Source: Pontibacillus salipaludis
GTDB lineage: Bacteria; Bacillota; Bacilli; Bacillales; BH030062
DNA: 64,000 nt
NCBI RefSeq assembly: GCF_014642405.1
Contig: NZ_BMIN01000007.1
Coordinates: 62,001-126,000 of the forward strand
Direction of reading: 5' to 3'
Shown one piece after another: positions 32,870 through 44,866 of this stretch. Within the stretch, counting starts at the first letter, position 1; each line of letters opens with the position of its first letter. The notes beneath the pieces were generated by a model. It worked only from the letters and a program-made list of their open reading frames with translations, did no database searches and was not told the DNA's origin. Both the position numbers and the translations under genes were made by a program.

Positions 32870-33075
32870 ATCGTAACTCCACACCCTCTTTTAGTCATTC
32901 CTCTACTTTCTTTCGTATCTTCGCACCGTTCTTTAGTCACTCGGACTCCTCTTTTCGTAACTTCAGACCTCCTTTTAGTAATTCCCCTGCTCCTTTTCGT
33001 AACTTCAGACCCTCTTTAGTCAATCCCTCGCACTCTTTCGTCACCCCTCCGCACCTTTAGACAATCCTCGCTCAA
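32870..33075. repeat. Degenerate phrase-repeat region (CGTAACTTC / AGTAATTCC)
   Basis: About ten 20-22-bp units alternate between the types CGTAACTTCAGACCTCCTTTT and AGTAATTCCCCTGCTCCTTTT. The plus strand is strongly pyrimidine-biased. Nothing codes. The rest of the 800-bp gap between helicase and ilvE is featureless apart from the CodY-like site and promoter near 33.3 kb. Confidence 0.82.
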
Positions 33076-33276
33076 TGACTAAATAAAATTAGAAAAAAAT
33101 GAATAAAACCTTTACTTTCACACTCGTTTCTACTCCTCTCAAACCAAGAATTAACCTCATCAAAGAAGCCTTTAAACCACCATACTTTTTTTCTTTATTT
33201 TCTCCATTTCTTCTCGTTTTTCCCAATCTCAACGCTCTCAAGGATGTAAGCGTTTTCTAATTGACTGATTTATCAC

Positions 33277-33291
33277 AACTGTCAGAAAAGT
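33277..33291. promoter_or_regulatory. CodY-like box upstream of ilvE
   Basis: AACTGTCAGAAAAGT matches the CodY consensus AATTTTCWGAAAATT at 12 of 15 positions and ends 13 bp before the -35 of the ilvE promoter. CodY represses the equivalent Bacillus operon. Confidence 0.5.
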
Positions 33292-33304
33292 TAAGAAATA
33301 GCTG

Positions 33305-33333
33305 TTGACCTTGCCTTCAATACGGCTTATGAT
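33305..33333 (+). promoter_or_regulatory. Sigma-A promoter of the ilv-leu operon
   Basis: TTGACC (33305-33310), a 17-bp spacer and TATGAT (33328-33333). It is 174 bp upstream of the ilvE start. Confidence 0.65.
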
Positions 33334-33507
33334 TATCCATAATTTAAATCATTCATAGAAAAGCAAATGAGCTTTTTCCAAATGATTCATGAACCAGTTG
33401 CCCCTTGTTTCAAGTTAAAAATTTAGATGAAGCAATCGGGCTACATTTTTACCGATCATACTTTACTGAGTTTAAGCATTAATACATTAAAGGGAAGGAG
33501 TGTAAGT

Positions 33508-34416
33508 ATGAGCAGTCAATGGATTTTCCTAAACGGCCAATTTGTTAAGAAAGAAGAGGCGGTTGTTTCAGTCTACGACCATGGATTTTTATATGGAGAC
33601 GGGGTGTTCGAAGGGATTAGAGCTTATAGCGGCAATATCTTCAAACTAGACGAACACGTAAACCGCCTTTATGACTCCGCGAAGTCAATCTTGCTTGAAT
33701 TACCATACGAAAAGGAGGAATTTAAGCAAGTCATTGTGGATACAATCCGACAAAATGAATTGTCTGATGCATACATCAGAGTTGTTGTATCACGCGGACC
33801 TGGCAACCTTGGCTTAGATCCAGCAAGCTGCCCTACACCACGCGTTGTTGTCATCGCAGAAGCACTCGCGCTTTTCCCTAAGGAATTATATGAACGAGGT
33901 TTACGCCTTGGATCCGTTGCTTCAAGACGCAATCGCCCAGACGTACTAAGTCCACAAGTAAAATCATTGAATTACTTAAATAATATCCTAGTGAAATTAG
34001 AAGCGAACCAAGCCGGTGTAGACGAAGCTCTTATGTTAAACGATCAAGGGTACGTAACAGAAGGATCTGCCGATAACATCTTTATCGTGAAAAACGGCAC
34101 GATCTATACCCCTCCTGTTTACCTCGGAGCATTAGAAGGCGTAACGCGAAATGCGATTATCGACCTTGCTGAGGAACATGGATATGAACTGAAACAAGAA
34201 CCTTTCACACGCCACGATGTATATGTGGCTGATGAGGTCTTCTTAACAGGAACAGCTGCTGAGGTAATTGCTGTTGTTGACGTCGACAAACGACAAATTG
34301 GGAATGGGTTGCCTGGTGAAGTGACGAACGAATTACTCCAGTTATTCCGCGACCTTGTGGTACGTGACGGTGTTCAGTGTTACCCAGAGAATAAAAAGGA
34401 TGTTGCTGTTAGTTAG
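33508..34416 (+). CDS. ilvE: Branched-chain amino acid aminotransferase
   Basis: This encodes about 302 residues of the class IV (IlvE/DAAT) fold. YGDGVFEGIRAY (about 32-43) and the PLP lysine Lys152 in QVKSLNYLNN are typical, as are the GYVTEGSADNIF and GVTRNAII loops. It carries out the last step of Val, Ile and Leu synthesis and the first step of their breakdown. The ATG at 33508 follows AAGGGAAGGAGTG. It is the first gene of the branched-chain operon and ends 12 bp before the ilvD remnant. Confidence 0.93.
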   Translation: MSSQWIFLNGQFVKKEEAVVSVYDHGFLYGDGVFEGIRAYSGNIFKLDEHVNRLYDSAKSILLELPYEKEEFKQVIVDTIRQNELSDAYIRVVVSRGPGNLGLDPASCPTPRVVVIAEALALFPKELYERGLRLGSVASRRNRPDVLSPQVKSLNYLNNILVKLEANQAGVDEALMLNDQGYVTEGSADNIFIVKNGTIYTPPVYLGALEGVTRNAIIDLAEEHGYELKQEPFTRHDVYVADEVFLTGTAAEVIAVVDVDKRQIGNGLPGEVTNELLQLFRDLVVRDGVQCYPENKKDVAVS

Positions 34417-34428
34417 GTGGAACGAATT

Positions 34429-34824
34429 ATGAGAAGTGATATGATCAAAGTTGGAATCGACCGCGCTCCCCACCGCTCGCCATGGGAGGTTCCACAGATA
34501 CGGTCCTTCACACATTAGCCATCGCTCACGCAGCAGGCATTGAGTATGATTTGAGTCGAGTAAATAGCATAGCCGAGAAAACGCCTTATTTAGCCAAGAT
34601 TAGCCCAGCATCCGATTACTCTATGCAAGACGTTCACAATGCAGGTGGCCTCAGCGCCATTATCCGTGAACTGTGTCACCAGAAGCTGCTGAAGGTGGCC
34701 CGATCGGCTTAGTCGCTGACGGTGTCCCAATTCAGATCGACCTAGAAGCAAGAACGATTAAACTTTTGCTAAATACCAGAAGCTCGTTACGTCCGCAAAT
34801 ACAGGCGGCGTCATGAAAGTATAA
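34429..34824 (+). pseudogene. ilvD: ilvD remnant (dihydroxy-acid dehydratase), internally deleted
   Basis: A good ribosome site (AGGTGG) precedes [17 protein letters not shown], the IlvD N-terminus. The frame then jumps, at 34480, to [20 protein letters not shown] ... [18 protein letters not shown], a segment from about the middle of IlvD. Another jump near 34675 leads to [20 protein letters not shown] from the C-terminal third, and a last one near 34775 leads to [10 protein letters not shown] and a stop. About 400 bp remain of roughly 1,670. Without the Fe-S cysteines and most of the dehydratase core it cannot be active. Its position between ilvE and ilvB is that of a normal ilvD. A functional ilvD must lie elsewhere, or Val, Ile and Leu synthesis is blocked at this step. 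Confidence 0.92.
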
Positions 34825-34845
34825 AAAGTGGATATCGACAAATCT

Positions 34846-35146
34846 ACGACGGGAATAAAGGAGTAAGAACCTGTATTTACAGAGAGCCGGGGTTGCTGGA
34901 AGCCCGGAAATACACCTTACTCTGACATCCTCCCTGAGTGCTTGGCTGAACGACTTTGTTTAGTAGGCTCAAGTCAGGTGTACAATGAGCACCTGTTATC
35001 GAAAGAGACGAAGCACACCTTTGTGCCTCCGTCTCATAAGGCAGTGAGCAACATGCTGCGAAATCAGGGTGGTACCGCGAAAATAACCATTTCGCCCCTA
35101 ACTCTTCACAACACGTGGAGTTTATATGGGGTGAGGTGGTTTTTAT
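34846..35146 (+). ncRNA. T-box leader of ilvB
   Basis: Stem I carries AGAGAGCCGGGG ... GGAAGCCCGG, the AG-bulge and distal-loop pattern. Stem III-like pairing is at 35008-35040. The T-box proper, AGGGTGGTACCGCG, is at 35067-35080. The competing terminator pairs 35085-35098 with 35128-35141, followed by TTTTT. The specifier triplet is probably CTC (Leu) at 34920-34922; this reading is not certain. It switches ilvBNC-leuABCD-ilvA by tRNA charging. Confidence 0.92.
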
Positions 35147-35223
35147 TATGAAAAAAATCAAGGAATGACTAGCTTTAAGCTAGCTCTTACTAAACAAATT
35201 CGAATGAAATGGAGGGATTACAG

Positions 35224-36960
35224 GTGAAGGTAGAAGCAAAACATCAAGCGCAGCAACCCGCTGCGTCGCACACAAAAGCTCCTAAAACAGGAGCAGACCT
35301 TCTCGTTGACACACTTCAGCAAGTTGGTGTTGATACGTTATTTGGGTATCCAGGAGGAGCCGTTTTACCCATTTATGATGCCATTTATCGGGCAGGAGAC
35401 GCATTTGATCACATCCTCTCCCGCCATGAACAAGGTTCCATTCATGCAGCGGAAGGCTACGCCCGCGTTTCAGGCAAACCTGGCGTTGTGATTGCAACCT
35501 CCGGACCAGGAGCTACAAATTTAATTACCGGAATTGCTGATGCGATGATGGATTCTCTCCCACTCGTCGTTTTCACAGGCCAGGTGGCTAGCAACGTTAT
35601 TGGAACAGATGCTTTCCAAGAAGCTGACGTAATGGGGCTCACAACACCGATCACGAAACACAATTACCAAGTTCAATCCTTAAGCGACCTGCCTCGCATT
35701 GTGAAAGAAGCGTTCCATATTGCTTCTACTGGCCGGCCTGGTCCTGTCGTTGTAGATATTCCAAAAGATATCTCCTCAAGCATTGCAGAGGAATCCTATG
35801 ATACTACCTTCTTCCTGCAAGGGTATCAGCCGACGGTAAAGCCTAATCCTCTTCAGCTAACGAAGTTGAAAGAAGCTCTATCACAAGCCAAAAAGCCTGT
35901 CATTCTTGCAGGTGCAGGCGTTATTCATGCAGGTGCATCACAAGAGTTGAAAAACTTTGCTGAAAAGCACGCACTTCCTGTAACAACAACGCTACTAGGG
36001 CTTGGCAGCTTCCCTGGCGAGAATGAATTAAGCCTTGGAATGGCCGGCATGCACGGAACCTATGCTGCAAACATGGCTCTTTATGATTGTGATCTGCTTA
36101 TTAATATCGGTGCTCGCTTCGATGATCGTTTAACTGGAAACCTTAAGCACTTTGCACCTAAAGCAACTGTTGCTCATGTTGATATCGATCCTGCTGAAAT
36201 CGGTAAAAATGTACAGACGCACATCCCTATTGTTGCAGACGCCAAGAAGGCGCTCACAGAAATCGAGAATATGGACGTTGATATGAAAAACCATGGAGAC
36301 TGGTTGAAAGAAGTATCCGGGAACAAAGCGAACTTCCCTCTTTGGTTCGATAACCCTGAACAAGAAATGGTGCCACAATGGCTTATCTCAGCTCTTCACA
36401 GGGTTACAGACGGAAACGCAATTGTGACTACAGACGTAGGCCAGCACCAAATGTGGGCTGCTCAGTATTATTCCTTTAATAAACCGAACCGCTGGGTCAC
36501 ATCAGGTGGGCTTGGCACAATGGGCTTTGGCTTCCCTGCTGCCATCGGTGCCCAAATTGCCTCCCCTGACGAGCCAGTAGTCGCAATCGTTGGAGACGGT
36601 GGTTTCCAAATGACACTACAAGAACTGTCTGTCTTAAAAGAGAAAAAACTACCTGTCAAAATTGTGATCGTCAACAACGGCGCACTTGGCATGGTTCGCC
36701 AGTGGCAGGAGAAATTTTACGACGAGCGATTCTCAGAATCCCTTCTTCAAACACAACCAGATTTTGTAAAGCTTGCAGAGAGTTACGGCATTCGCGGGGA
36801 ACTTGTTCAGTCACAAGACGAACTTTCTCAAATCTTGCCGGATGTGTTTGACTACGATGGGCCGGTTCTTCTTGATTGCCGCGTCCTTCAACAAGAAAAT
36901 GTCTATCCAATGATCGCCCCAGGCAAAGGGCTACACGAAATGATTGGGGTGAAACGATGA
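35224..36960 (+). CDS. ilvB: Acetolactate synthase large subunit
   Basis: This encodes about 578 residues. The TPP-binding N domain has [14 protein letters not shown], the central FAD/Rossmann domain follows, and the C-terminal TPP motif starts GDGGFQMT and ends NN at about residues 456-484. It condenses two pyruvates, or pyruvate with 2-oxobutyrate. The start is taken as GTG at 35224, seven bases after GGAGGG; an ATG at 35209 lies upstream of that site. Its stop overlaps the ilvN start (ATGA). It is directly under the T-box. Confidence 0.94.
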   Translation: MKVEAKHQAQQPAASHTKAPKTGADLLVDTLQQVGVDTLFGYPGGAVLPIYDAIYRAGDAFDHILSRHEQGSIHAAEGYARVSGKPGVVIATSGPGATNLITGIADAMMDSLPLVVFTGQVASNVIGTDAFQEADVMGLTTPITKHNYQVQSLSDLPRIVKEAFHIASTGRPGPVVVDIPKDISSSIAEESYDTTFFLQGYQPTVKPNPLQLTKLKEALSQAKKPVILAGAGVIHAGASQELKNFAEKHALPVTTTLLGLGSFPGENELSLGMAGMHGTYAANMALYDCDLLINIGARFDDRLTGNLKHFAPKATVAHVDIDPAEIGKNVQTHIPIVADAKKALTEIENMDVDMKNHGDWLKEVSGNKANFPLWFDNPEQEMVPQWLISALHRVTDGNAIVTTDVGQHQMWAAQYYSFNKPNRWVTSGGLGTMGFGFPAAIGAQIASPDEPVVAIVGDGGFQMTLQELSVLKEKKLPVKIVIVNNGALGMVRQWQEKFYDERFSESLLQTQPDFVKLAESYGIRGELVQSQDELSQILPDVFDYDGPVLLDCRVLQQENVYPMIAPGKGLHEMIGVKR

Positions 36961-37478
36961 AACGGATTATTACGGCAACCGTGCAAAACCGAAGCGGCGT
37001 ATTAAACCGTGTTACTGGCCTCTTGCACAAACGCCAATTCAATATCGAAAGCATTTCTGTTGGCAGAACGGAAACAGAAGGCATTTCCAAAATGACCTTC
37101 GTCGTAGAGGTCGAAGATAACCAAAAGCTTGAACAATTAACTAAGCAGCTTAATAAACAAGTCGATGTTTTAAAGGTATCAGACATTACCGATAAAGCGA
37201 TCGTAGCGCGGGAACTGGCCCTTATTAAAGTGGGCAGCAACATTCAAAACCGCAACGAAATCCAGACGATTATTGAGCCTTTCCGGGCCAACGTCATTGA
37301 TGTCAGTAAAGAGAGTATGACGGTTCAGGTCACTGGAAAATCAGAGAAAGTCGAAGCGCTTATTGATCTCCTCCGCCCTTATGGTGTTAAGGAGTTAGCG
37401 CGAACAGGGCTCACTGCCTTCTTACGAGGACAACAGCCACAAGTCACTGAGTTCACCCCACAATCCCTATTACAGTAA
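36957..37478 (+). CDS. ilvN: Acetolactate synthase small (regulatory) subunit
   Basis: This encodes about 173 residues. An N-terminal ACT domain ([22 protein letters not shown], about 2-75) binds valine, and the C-terminal ALS_ss_C domain follows. It activates IlvB and gives it valine feedback. The ATG at 36957 overlaps the ilvB stop by four bases, indicating translational coupling; a longer in-frame start would lie inside ilvB. Confidence 0.93.
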   Translation: MKRIITATVQNRSGVLNRVTGLLHKRQFNIESISVGRTETEGISKMTFVVEVEDNQKLEQLTKQLNKQVDVLKVSDITDKAIVARELALIKVGSNIQNRNEIQTIIEPFRANVIDVSKESMTVQVTGKSEKVEALIDLLRPYGVKELARTGLTAFLRGQQPQVTEFTPQSLLQ

Positions 37479-37548
37479 AGGGACTAGGGAACTTTTATAC
37501 CTTTAGTAGTTTGAATATTCAATGAATAAATCAAAAACCAAAACCTGA

Positions 37549-40132
<2,584 letters not shown>

Positions 40133-40145
40133 GGAGGTTCTACTA

Positions 40146-41252
40146 TTGGAAAAACAAATCGTATTGTTACCTGGTGATGGGATCGGTCAGGAAGTCATTG
40201 AATCTGCTAAACAAGTTCTAGAAGCCGTTACTGAACGGTTCCACCACACGTTCACGTATCATACACACGATATTGGTGGTGTGGCCATTGATAAACATGG
40301 CACTCCCCTACCAGAAGATACAATCCGAGCTTGTCAGCAATCCGATGCTGTTCTGCTAGGAGCTGTTGGTGGACCAAAGTGGGACCAGAATCCTTCTCAC
40401 CTTCGCCCTGAAAAGGGACTGCTTGGAATCCGAAAGCAGCTTGGTCTTTTCGCAAATCTTCGTCCGATTAAAGGGTTTGATCAACTTCTTCATGCTTCTC
40501 CTTTAAAGCACGATGTTGTTGCTGGTAGCGATCTTCTCATCGTTCGTGAGCTAACTGGTGGCCTTTACTTTGGTACCCCGAGTGAGCGACGTAACAACGG
40601 TAAAGAAGTCGTAGATACCCTCTCCTATCAGCGTGACGAGATTGAGCGAATTGTAGACAATGCGTTCCAAAGCGCTCGCTTGAGACGCAAACACCTAACA
40701 AGTGTTGATAAAGCAAACGTCTTAGAATCTAGTAAAGTCTGGCGCGAAGTCGTTGAGGAGAAGAAAGTAGATTATCCGGATGTTGAAGTGGAACACCTGC
40801 TAGTCGATGCAGCTGCGATGAAGCTAATTACGAACCCAAAACAGTTCGATGTCATCGTGACCGAGAACATGTTCGGCGATATTTTGAGTGATGAGGCTTC
40901 TGTATTAACAGGATCACTAGGCATGCTTCCTTCTGCTAGCCTAAGAGAAGACGGTATGGGCTTATACGAACCGGTTCACGGTTCAGCACCAGACATCGCG
41001 GGTCAAGGAGTTGCAAACCCACTTGCGACAATCCTTTCAACCGCGCTTATGCTTCGTCACTCATTTGGACTAGAAAAAGAAGCAGCCGTGATTGAAGAAG
41101 CTGTTCAACAAGTATTAGAGGATGGCTACTGCACAGGCGATTTAGACGTTAAAGGCGGTAAACAAGTCGGTACTAAAGAAATGACTCGCCTCGTCCTAGA
41201 GCGAGTGACTACACAAGATGCAACTCACAGTATTATGACTTGTTACGTCTAG
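40146..41252 (+). CDS. leuB: 3-Isopropylmalate dehydrogenase
   Basis: This encodes 368 residues of the isocitrate/isopropylmalate dehydrogenase family. [15 protein letters not shown] lies at the N-terminus, followed by the [10 protein letters not shown] substrate loop and [21 protein letters not shown] with the metal-binding aspartates. The start is TTG at 40146, well placed after AAGGAGG. A GC-rich hairpin lies between it and leuC. It oxidises and decarboxylates 3-isopropylmalate. Confidence 0.95.
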   Translation: MEKQIVLLPGDGIGQEVIESAKQVLEAVTERFHHTFTYHTHDIGGVAIDKHGTPLPEDTIRACQQSDAVLLGAVGGPKWDQNPSHLRPEKGLLGIRKQLGLFANLRPIKGFDQLLHASPLKHDVVAGSDLLIVRELTGGLYFGTPSERRNNGKEVVDTLSYQRDEIERIVDNAFQSARLRRKHLTSVDKANVLESSKVWREVVEEKKVDYPDVEVEHLLVDAAAMKLITNPKQFDVIVTENMFGDILSDEASVLTGSLGMLPSASLREDGMGLYEPVHGSAPDIAGQGVANPLATILSTALMLRHSFGLEKEAAVIEEAVQQVLEDGYCTGDLDVKGGKQVGTKEMTRLVLERVTTQDATHSIMTCYV

Positions 41253-41258
41253 TGAGGT

Positions 41259-41304
41259 GGACGTAAGGTAAAGGAAAACCTTACGTCCCCTCCCCTATTT
41301 TTTT
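41259..41304 (+). promoter_or_regulatory. leuB-leuC intercistronic hairpin
   Basis: GGACGTAAGGT and ACCTTACGTCC form a perfect 11-bp stem; seven T follow, but only after a nine-base CCTCCCCTA gap. This is either a weak terminator or an mRNA-stabilising or processing element. Confidence 0.55.
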
Positions 41305-41321
41305 CATAAAGGAGTGAGACC

Positions 41322-42740
41322 ATGACCCAGCCCAAAACAATCGTTGAAAAGATTTGGGATCAACATGTTGTCCATCTAGAAAAAGGAAAGCCAGACCTAC
41401 TTTATATCGATCTGCATTTAATACACGAAGTCACATCACCACAGGCGTTTGAAGGCTTACGCATGAACGATCGTTCCGTTCGCCGTCCAGAACGCACCTA
41501 CGCCACGATGGACCATAACGTACCGACGCGTGAACGTCATATCATTAAAGATGCCGTCTCTAAGAAACAAATGGAGACATTAAAGCAAAATTGCGATGAA
41601 TTCGGCATCCCTTTAGCTGATATTGATCACCCTGACCAGGGAATTGTTCACGTTATCGGTCCTGAGCTTGGTCTTACTCAGCCAGGCAAAACAATCGTTT
41701 GTGGAGATAGTCATACTTCCACTCATGGTGCATTTGGCGCTTTAGCATTTGGTATTGGAACAAGTGAAGTTGAACATGTATTAGCCACTCAAACCTTGTG
41801 GCAAGCCCCTCCTAAAACTTTGAATGTGAAAGTAAACGGAGAACTTGGCACAGGTGTTACAGCGAAAGATTTAATCCTTGCTGTTATCGGTAAATATGGC
41901 GTCCGCTTCGGAACAGGTTATGTAATTGAATATACAGGCGATGCAATTCGCTCCCTCACAATGGAACAGCGTATGACAGTATGCAACATGTCGATTGAAG
42001 CCGGTGCCCGTGCTGGTTTAATTAGCCCGGATGAAACGACAGTTGAATACCTTCGCGGTAAACGCCATGTTCCAGAAGGTCAAGCATTCGATGAGGCTAG
42101 AGACGAATGGCTGGCTCTGGCTTCTGACGAAGGTGCTGTATATGACCATACACTTGAGATCGATGCTTCTGAAATCGAACCACAAGTTACATGGGGAACA
42201 AACCCAGGCATGTGCCTGCCTGTTTCAGCATCAGTTCCAGACCCTGCTGAGGCTACTACAGACAATAAACGTGCAGAGATTGAACACGCTTTAAACTATA
42301 TGGATTTACAGCCTAATCAGCCCATTTCAGATATTGCGATTGAGCATGTCTTCATTGGCTCTTGCACAAACTCACGCATCAGTGATTTACAAAAGGCGGC
42401 AGAAATTGTTCGTGGCAAAACCGTTCACTCCTCTGTAACAGCTATTGTCGTTCCTGGTTCTCAATCCGTAAAACAACAAGCTGAAGCAGAAGGATTAGAT
42501 GTCGTGTTCAAACAGGCAGGATTCGAATGGCGGGATGCCGGCTGTAGCATGTGTCTAGCTATGAATGATGACGTCATCCCACCAGGAGAACGCTGCGCTT
42601 CCACATCGAACCGTAACTTCGAAGGTCGACAAGGAACAGATGCCCGTACTCACTTAGTGAGCCCAGAAATGGCCGCAGCCGCAGCCATCACCGGCCACTT
42701 CACAGACGTCCGCCAATTCACAAACGCTTTACAACACTAA
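41322..42740 (+). CDS. leuC: 3-Isopropylmalate dehydratase large subunit
   Basis: This encodes 472 residues, an aconitase-family protein. The [4Fe-4S] cysteines are Cys348 in GSCTNSR and Cys408 and Cys411 in GCSMC. It pairs with LeuD to isomerise 2- to 3-isopropylmalate. AAAGGAGTGAG precedes the ATG. It is separated from leuD by 147 bp containing three copies of the GTGTCTGGCAC-type repeat, although other genes in the operon are tightly packed. Confidence 0.95.
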   Translation: MTQPKTIVEKIWDQHVVHLEKGKPDLLYIDLHLIHEVTSPQAFEGLRMNDRSVRRPERTYATMDHNVPTRERHIIKDAVSKKQMETLKQNCDEFGIPLADIDHPDQGIVHVIGPELGLTQPGKTIVCGDSHTSTHGAFGALAFGIGTSEVEHVLATQTLWQAPPKTLNVKVNGELGTGVTAKDLILAVIGKYGVRFGTGYVIEYTGDAIRSLTMEQRMTVCNMSIEAGARAGLISPDETTVEYLRGKRHVPEGQAFDEARDEWLALASDEGAVYDHTLEIDASEIEPQVTWGTNPGMCLPVSASVPDPAEATTDNKRAEIEHALNYMDLQPNQPISDIAIEHVFIGSCTNSRISDLQKAAEIVRGKTVHSSVTAIVVPGSQSVKQQAEAEGLDVVFKQAGFEWRDAGCSMCLAMNDDVIPPGERCASTSNRNFEGRQGTDARTHLVSPEMAAAAAITGHFTDVRQFTNALQH

Positions 42741-42840
42741 AGCGTGCCTGGCACCGTTTACTACACTAAAGCAACACAGCGTGTCTGGCACCATTCATCA
42801 CGCTAAAGCAATAAAGGGGGACTGGCACGCTTTTCTGCTC
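42735..42840. repeat. GTGTCTGGCAC repeat cluster inside the leu operon
   Basis: Three units of the form CACTAAAGC..GTGYCTGGCAC..TTTA: GTGCCTGGCACC near 42744, GTGTCTGGCACC at 42781 and GGACTGGCACGC near 42819. They fill the leuC-leuD spacer; the first begins at the leuC stop codon. Confidence 0.9.
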
Positions 42841-42887
42841 TAATGTAGGAGAGCGCCCTCTCCCCTTTTACCAGGAGGGAATAGACA

Positions 42888-43478
42888 ATGGAACCGATAC
42901 GGAAGCATGAGGGTTTGGTTTATCCGTTAAACCGATCGAATGTGGATACTGACCAGATTATACCGAAGCAATTTTTAAAACGCATTGAACGTCAAGGTTT
43001 TGGCCAGTTTCTCTTCTACAACTGGCGCTTTCACCATGATGGATCTCAGAAAGAAGATTTCTCATTAAATCAACCGAAATACGACGGGACTTCCATACTT
43101 GTTGCAGGCGAGAACTTTGGTTGCGGCTCTTCTCGTGAGCATGCTCCTTGGGCGCTTGAAGATTATGGCTTCAAAGTCATTCTTGCCCCAAGTTTTGCTG
43201 ATATCTTTTTTAATAACTGCATAAAAAACGGCATTCTTGCTGTCACGCTACCAGAAGAAGAGATTAGCCAGCTCATTCAAAAAGCAGAAAACGAAACGTA
43301 TCACTTGACCGCTGACCTTAAAAATCAGGTTATATACGACAATGAAGGATTCAAGACGTCGTTTGAAGTCAATGATTACCAAAAAGAAATGTTGATCAAT
43401 GGGTGGGATGACATATCCGTCACCCTCACCCATGAAAATAAGATCAAGCAATACGAATCTAAAAAAGTAGGAGTGTGA
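42888..43478 (+). CDS. leuD: 3-Isopropylmalate dehydratase small subunit
   Basis: This encodes 196 residues, the aconitase swivel domain. NVDTDQIIPKQFL (about 19-31) and the substrate-binding GENFGCGSSREHAPWAL (about 70-86) are diagnostic. It forms the active dehydratase with LeuC. ACCAGGAGGG precedes the ATG, so its translation is independent of leuC despite the repeat-filled gap. ilvA follows closely. Confidence 0.95.
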   Translation: MEPIRKHEGLVYPLNRSNVDTDQIIPKQFLKRIERQGFGQFLFYNWRFHHDGSQKEDFSLNQPKYDGTSILVAGENFGCGSSREHAPWALEDYGFKVILAPSFADIFFNNCIKNGILAVTLPEEEISQLIQKAENETYHLTADLKNQVIYDNEGFKTSFEVNDYQKEMLINGWDDISVTLTHENKIKQYESKKVGV

Positions 43479-43521
43479 AGACATTGGGAATTGCTTAACC
43501 GGAACCAAAATCACGGAGGCG

Positions 43522-44508
43522 ATGGAGCATCTTAAAGACGTGGTCCACCGCACCCCACTAACAACTTCAACATCAATCAACGAACTAACAGGAAAACAAG
43601 TTTATTTCAAGATGGAAAACATGCAGAAAACAGGCGCTTTTAAAGTTCGGGGGGCCAGCTTTAAAGTTTCTCAACTTACCAAAGAAGAAGCTAAAAGAGG
43701 TGTCATCGCTGCATCTGCAGGAAATCACGCACAAGGTGTCGCCTTGGCCGCTTCCAAAAGAGGAATCAAGGCGAAAATCTTTATGCCTGAGCATACGCCA
43801 GAGGCTAAAGTCAAGGCAACAGAGAGCTACGGAGCTGAAATCGTGCTGACCGGCGAATCTTTCCAAGAATCATTTGAGGCAGCATGTGCCGACCAGCGCC
43901 GAAATGGCAGCGTCTTTATTCATCCATTTGATGATTATGACGTGATGGCCGGCCAAGGTACGATTGCTCTTGAAATGCTTGAACAAAATCCATCCCTTGA
44001 TACGCTAGTCGTTCCAATCGGAGGAGGCGGACTGATTAGTGGTGTCGCCGTTGCTGCAAAATCTGTTAAGCCGTCTATCAAAATTGTCGGCGTGCAGTCT
44101 GCAGGCGCGAGTGCCATGTACAATCAGTATTACAAACAAGGACCTTCCACCTTAAAGAGTGTTTCCACCATTGCAGATGGAATCGCCGTGAAGAAACCTG
44201 GTCAAAACACGTTCCCACTCATCAAGCAGTATGTCGATGAGATCGTAACCGTGTCAGAAACACACATCGCAAAAGCCATCGTCACGATGCTTGAGCGAAA
44301 CAAGTCACTTGTCGAAGGAGCTGGAGCCTCAGCACTGGCAGCTGTTCTAGAGCACGGTTCCAACATCCAATCGAATCATACGGGTATTATCGTAAGCGGG
44401 GGCAACATGGACCTTGCACGATTACCCATGATTCAAAACTTGAGCCAGCAGGAGGAACCACCCCCTGTATCAGCAGCTCAAAAAAGCACAACGTTTGTAG
44501 CTTCTTGA
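43522..44508 (+). CDS. ilvA: Threonine deaminase, short form without regulatory domain
   Basis: This encodes 328 residues from the first ATG. The PLP lysine is Lys41 in GAFKVRGA, the Gly-rich phosphate loop is IGGGGLISG, and the C-terminal SGGNMDL is typical. There is no C-terminal ACT domain, so it may not be inhibited by isoleucine. The family N-terminus (TKITEAMEHLKD) extends upstream in frame of the ATG at 43522, which itself is only two bases from GGAGG. An ATT at 43483, nine bases after GGAG, would supply the missing start. It makes 2-oxobutyrate for isoleucine synthesis and ends the operon. Confidence 0.88.
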   Translation: MEHLKDVVHRTPLTTSTSINELTGKQVYFKMENMQKTGAFKVRGASFKVSQLTKEEAKRGVIAASAGNHAQGVALAASKRGIKAKIFMPEHTPEAKVKATESYGAEIVLTGESFQESFEAACADQRRNGSVFIHPFDDYDVMAGQGTIALEMLEQNPSLDTLVVPIGGGGLISGVAVAAKSVKPSIKIVGVQSAGASAMYNQYYKQGPSTLKSVSTIADGIAVKKPGQNTFPLIKQYVDEIVTVSETHIAKAIVTMLERNKSLVEGAGASALAAVLEHGSNIQSNHTGIIVSGGNMDLARLPMIQNLSQQEEPPPVSAAQKSTTFVAS

Positions 44509-44562
44509 AAGCTATAACAAAAGCGGAAGCGCCAGGTTAGCATCTGGATGAAAACAAGTGAA

Positions 44563-44600
44563 AGAGAAGTCCAGTCCAATATGGTCTGGGCTTCTCTTTT
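44563..44600 (+). terminator. Intrinsic terminator of the ilv-leu operon
   Basis: AGAGAAGTCCAG and CTGGGCTTCTCT pair with one wobble and are followed by TTTT. Confidence 0.85.
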
Positions 44601-44605
44601 GATTT

Positions 44606-44830
44606 AGGCCATCCACTGACTGATCTCTTACCTTTTCTAAAACTCCCACTGTAAAACGTCACTGATTCAGGTTATCTCTGACCTTTTGAAGCACTTATCT
44701 TTCAAAAGGTCGTAGATCGTGTTGTTCTATGACTTTTTACCTTTTTCTGGCAATCATAAGGTCACAGATCAAGCCTTTCTCTTACCTTTTCATTCCTCAT
44801 TGACTATAAAAGGCCATAGATAAATATAGC
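44606..44830. repeat. Degenerate phrase-repeat region (ATCTCTGACCTTTT)
   Basis: The phrase ATCTCTKACCTTTT occurs directly (near 44620, 44685 and 44785) and inverted (AAAAGGTCGTAGAT, AAGGTCACAGAT, AAAGGCCATAGAT near 44706, 44760 and 44809). Some neighbours pair as hairpins, for example ACCTTTTGAA with TTCAAAAGGT. Nothing codes. It fills the gap between ilvA and thiW. Confidence 0.8.
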
Positions 44831-44866
44831 TATACTTAAAAACCGAGTTGCATCACACCATACACT

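Noticed and set aside
34482-34712. A separate 76-codon gene beginning MGGSTDTV
   Set aside because: It is the internal fragment of the decayed ilvD, not an independent gene; no ribosome site of its own.
34877-35161. 94-codon minus-strand frame
   Set aside because: Antisense shadow of the T-box leader.
36671-37243. 190-codon minus-strand frame
   Set aside because: Antisense to ilvB and ilvN, which are certain.
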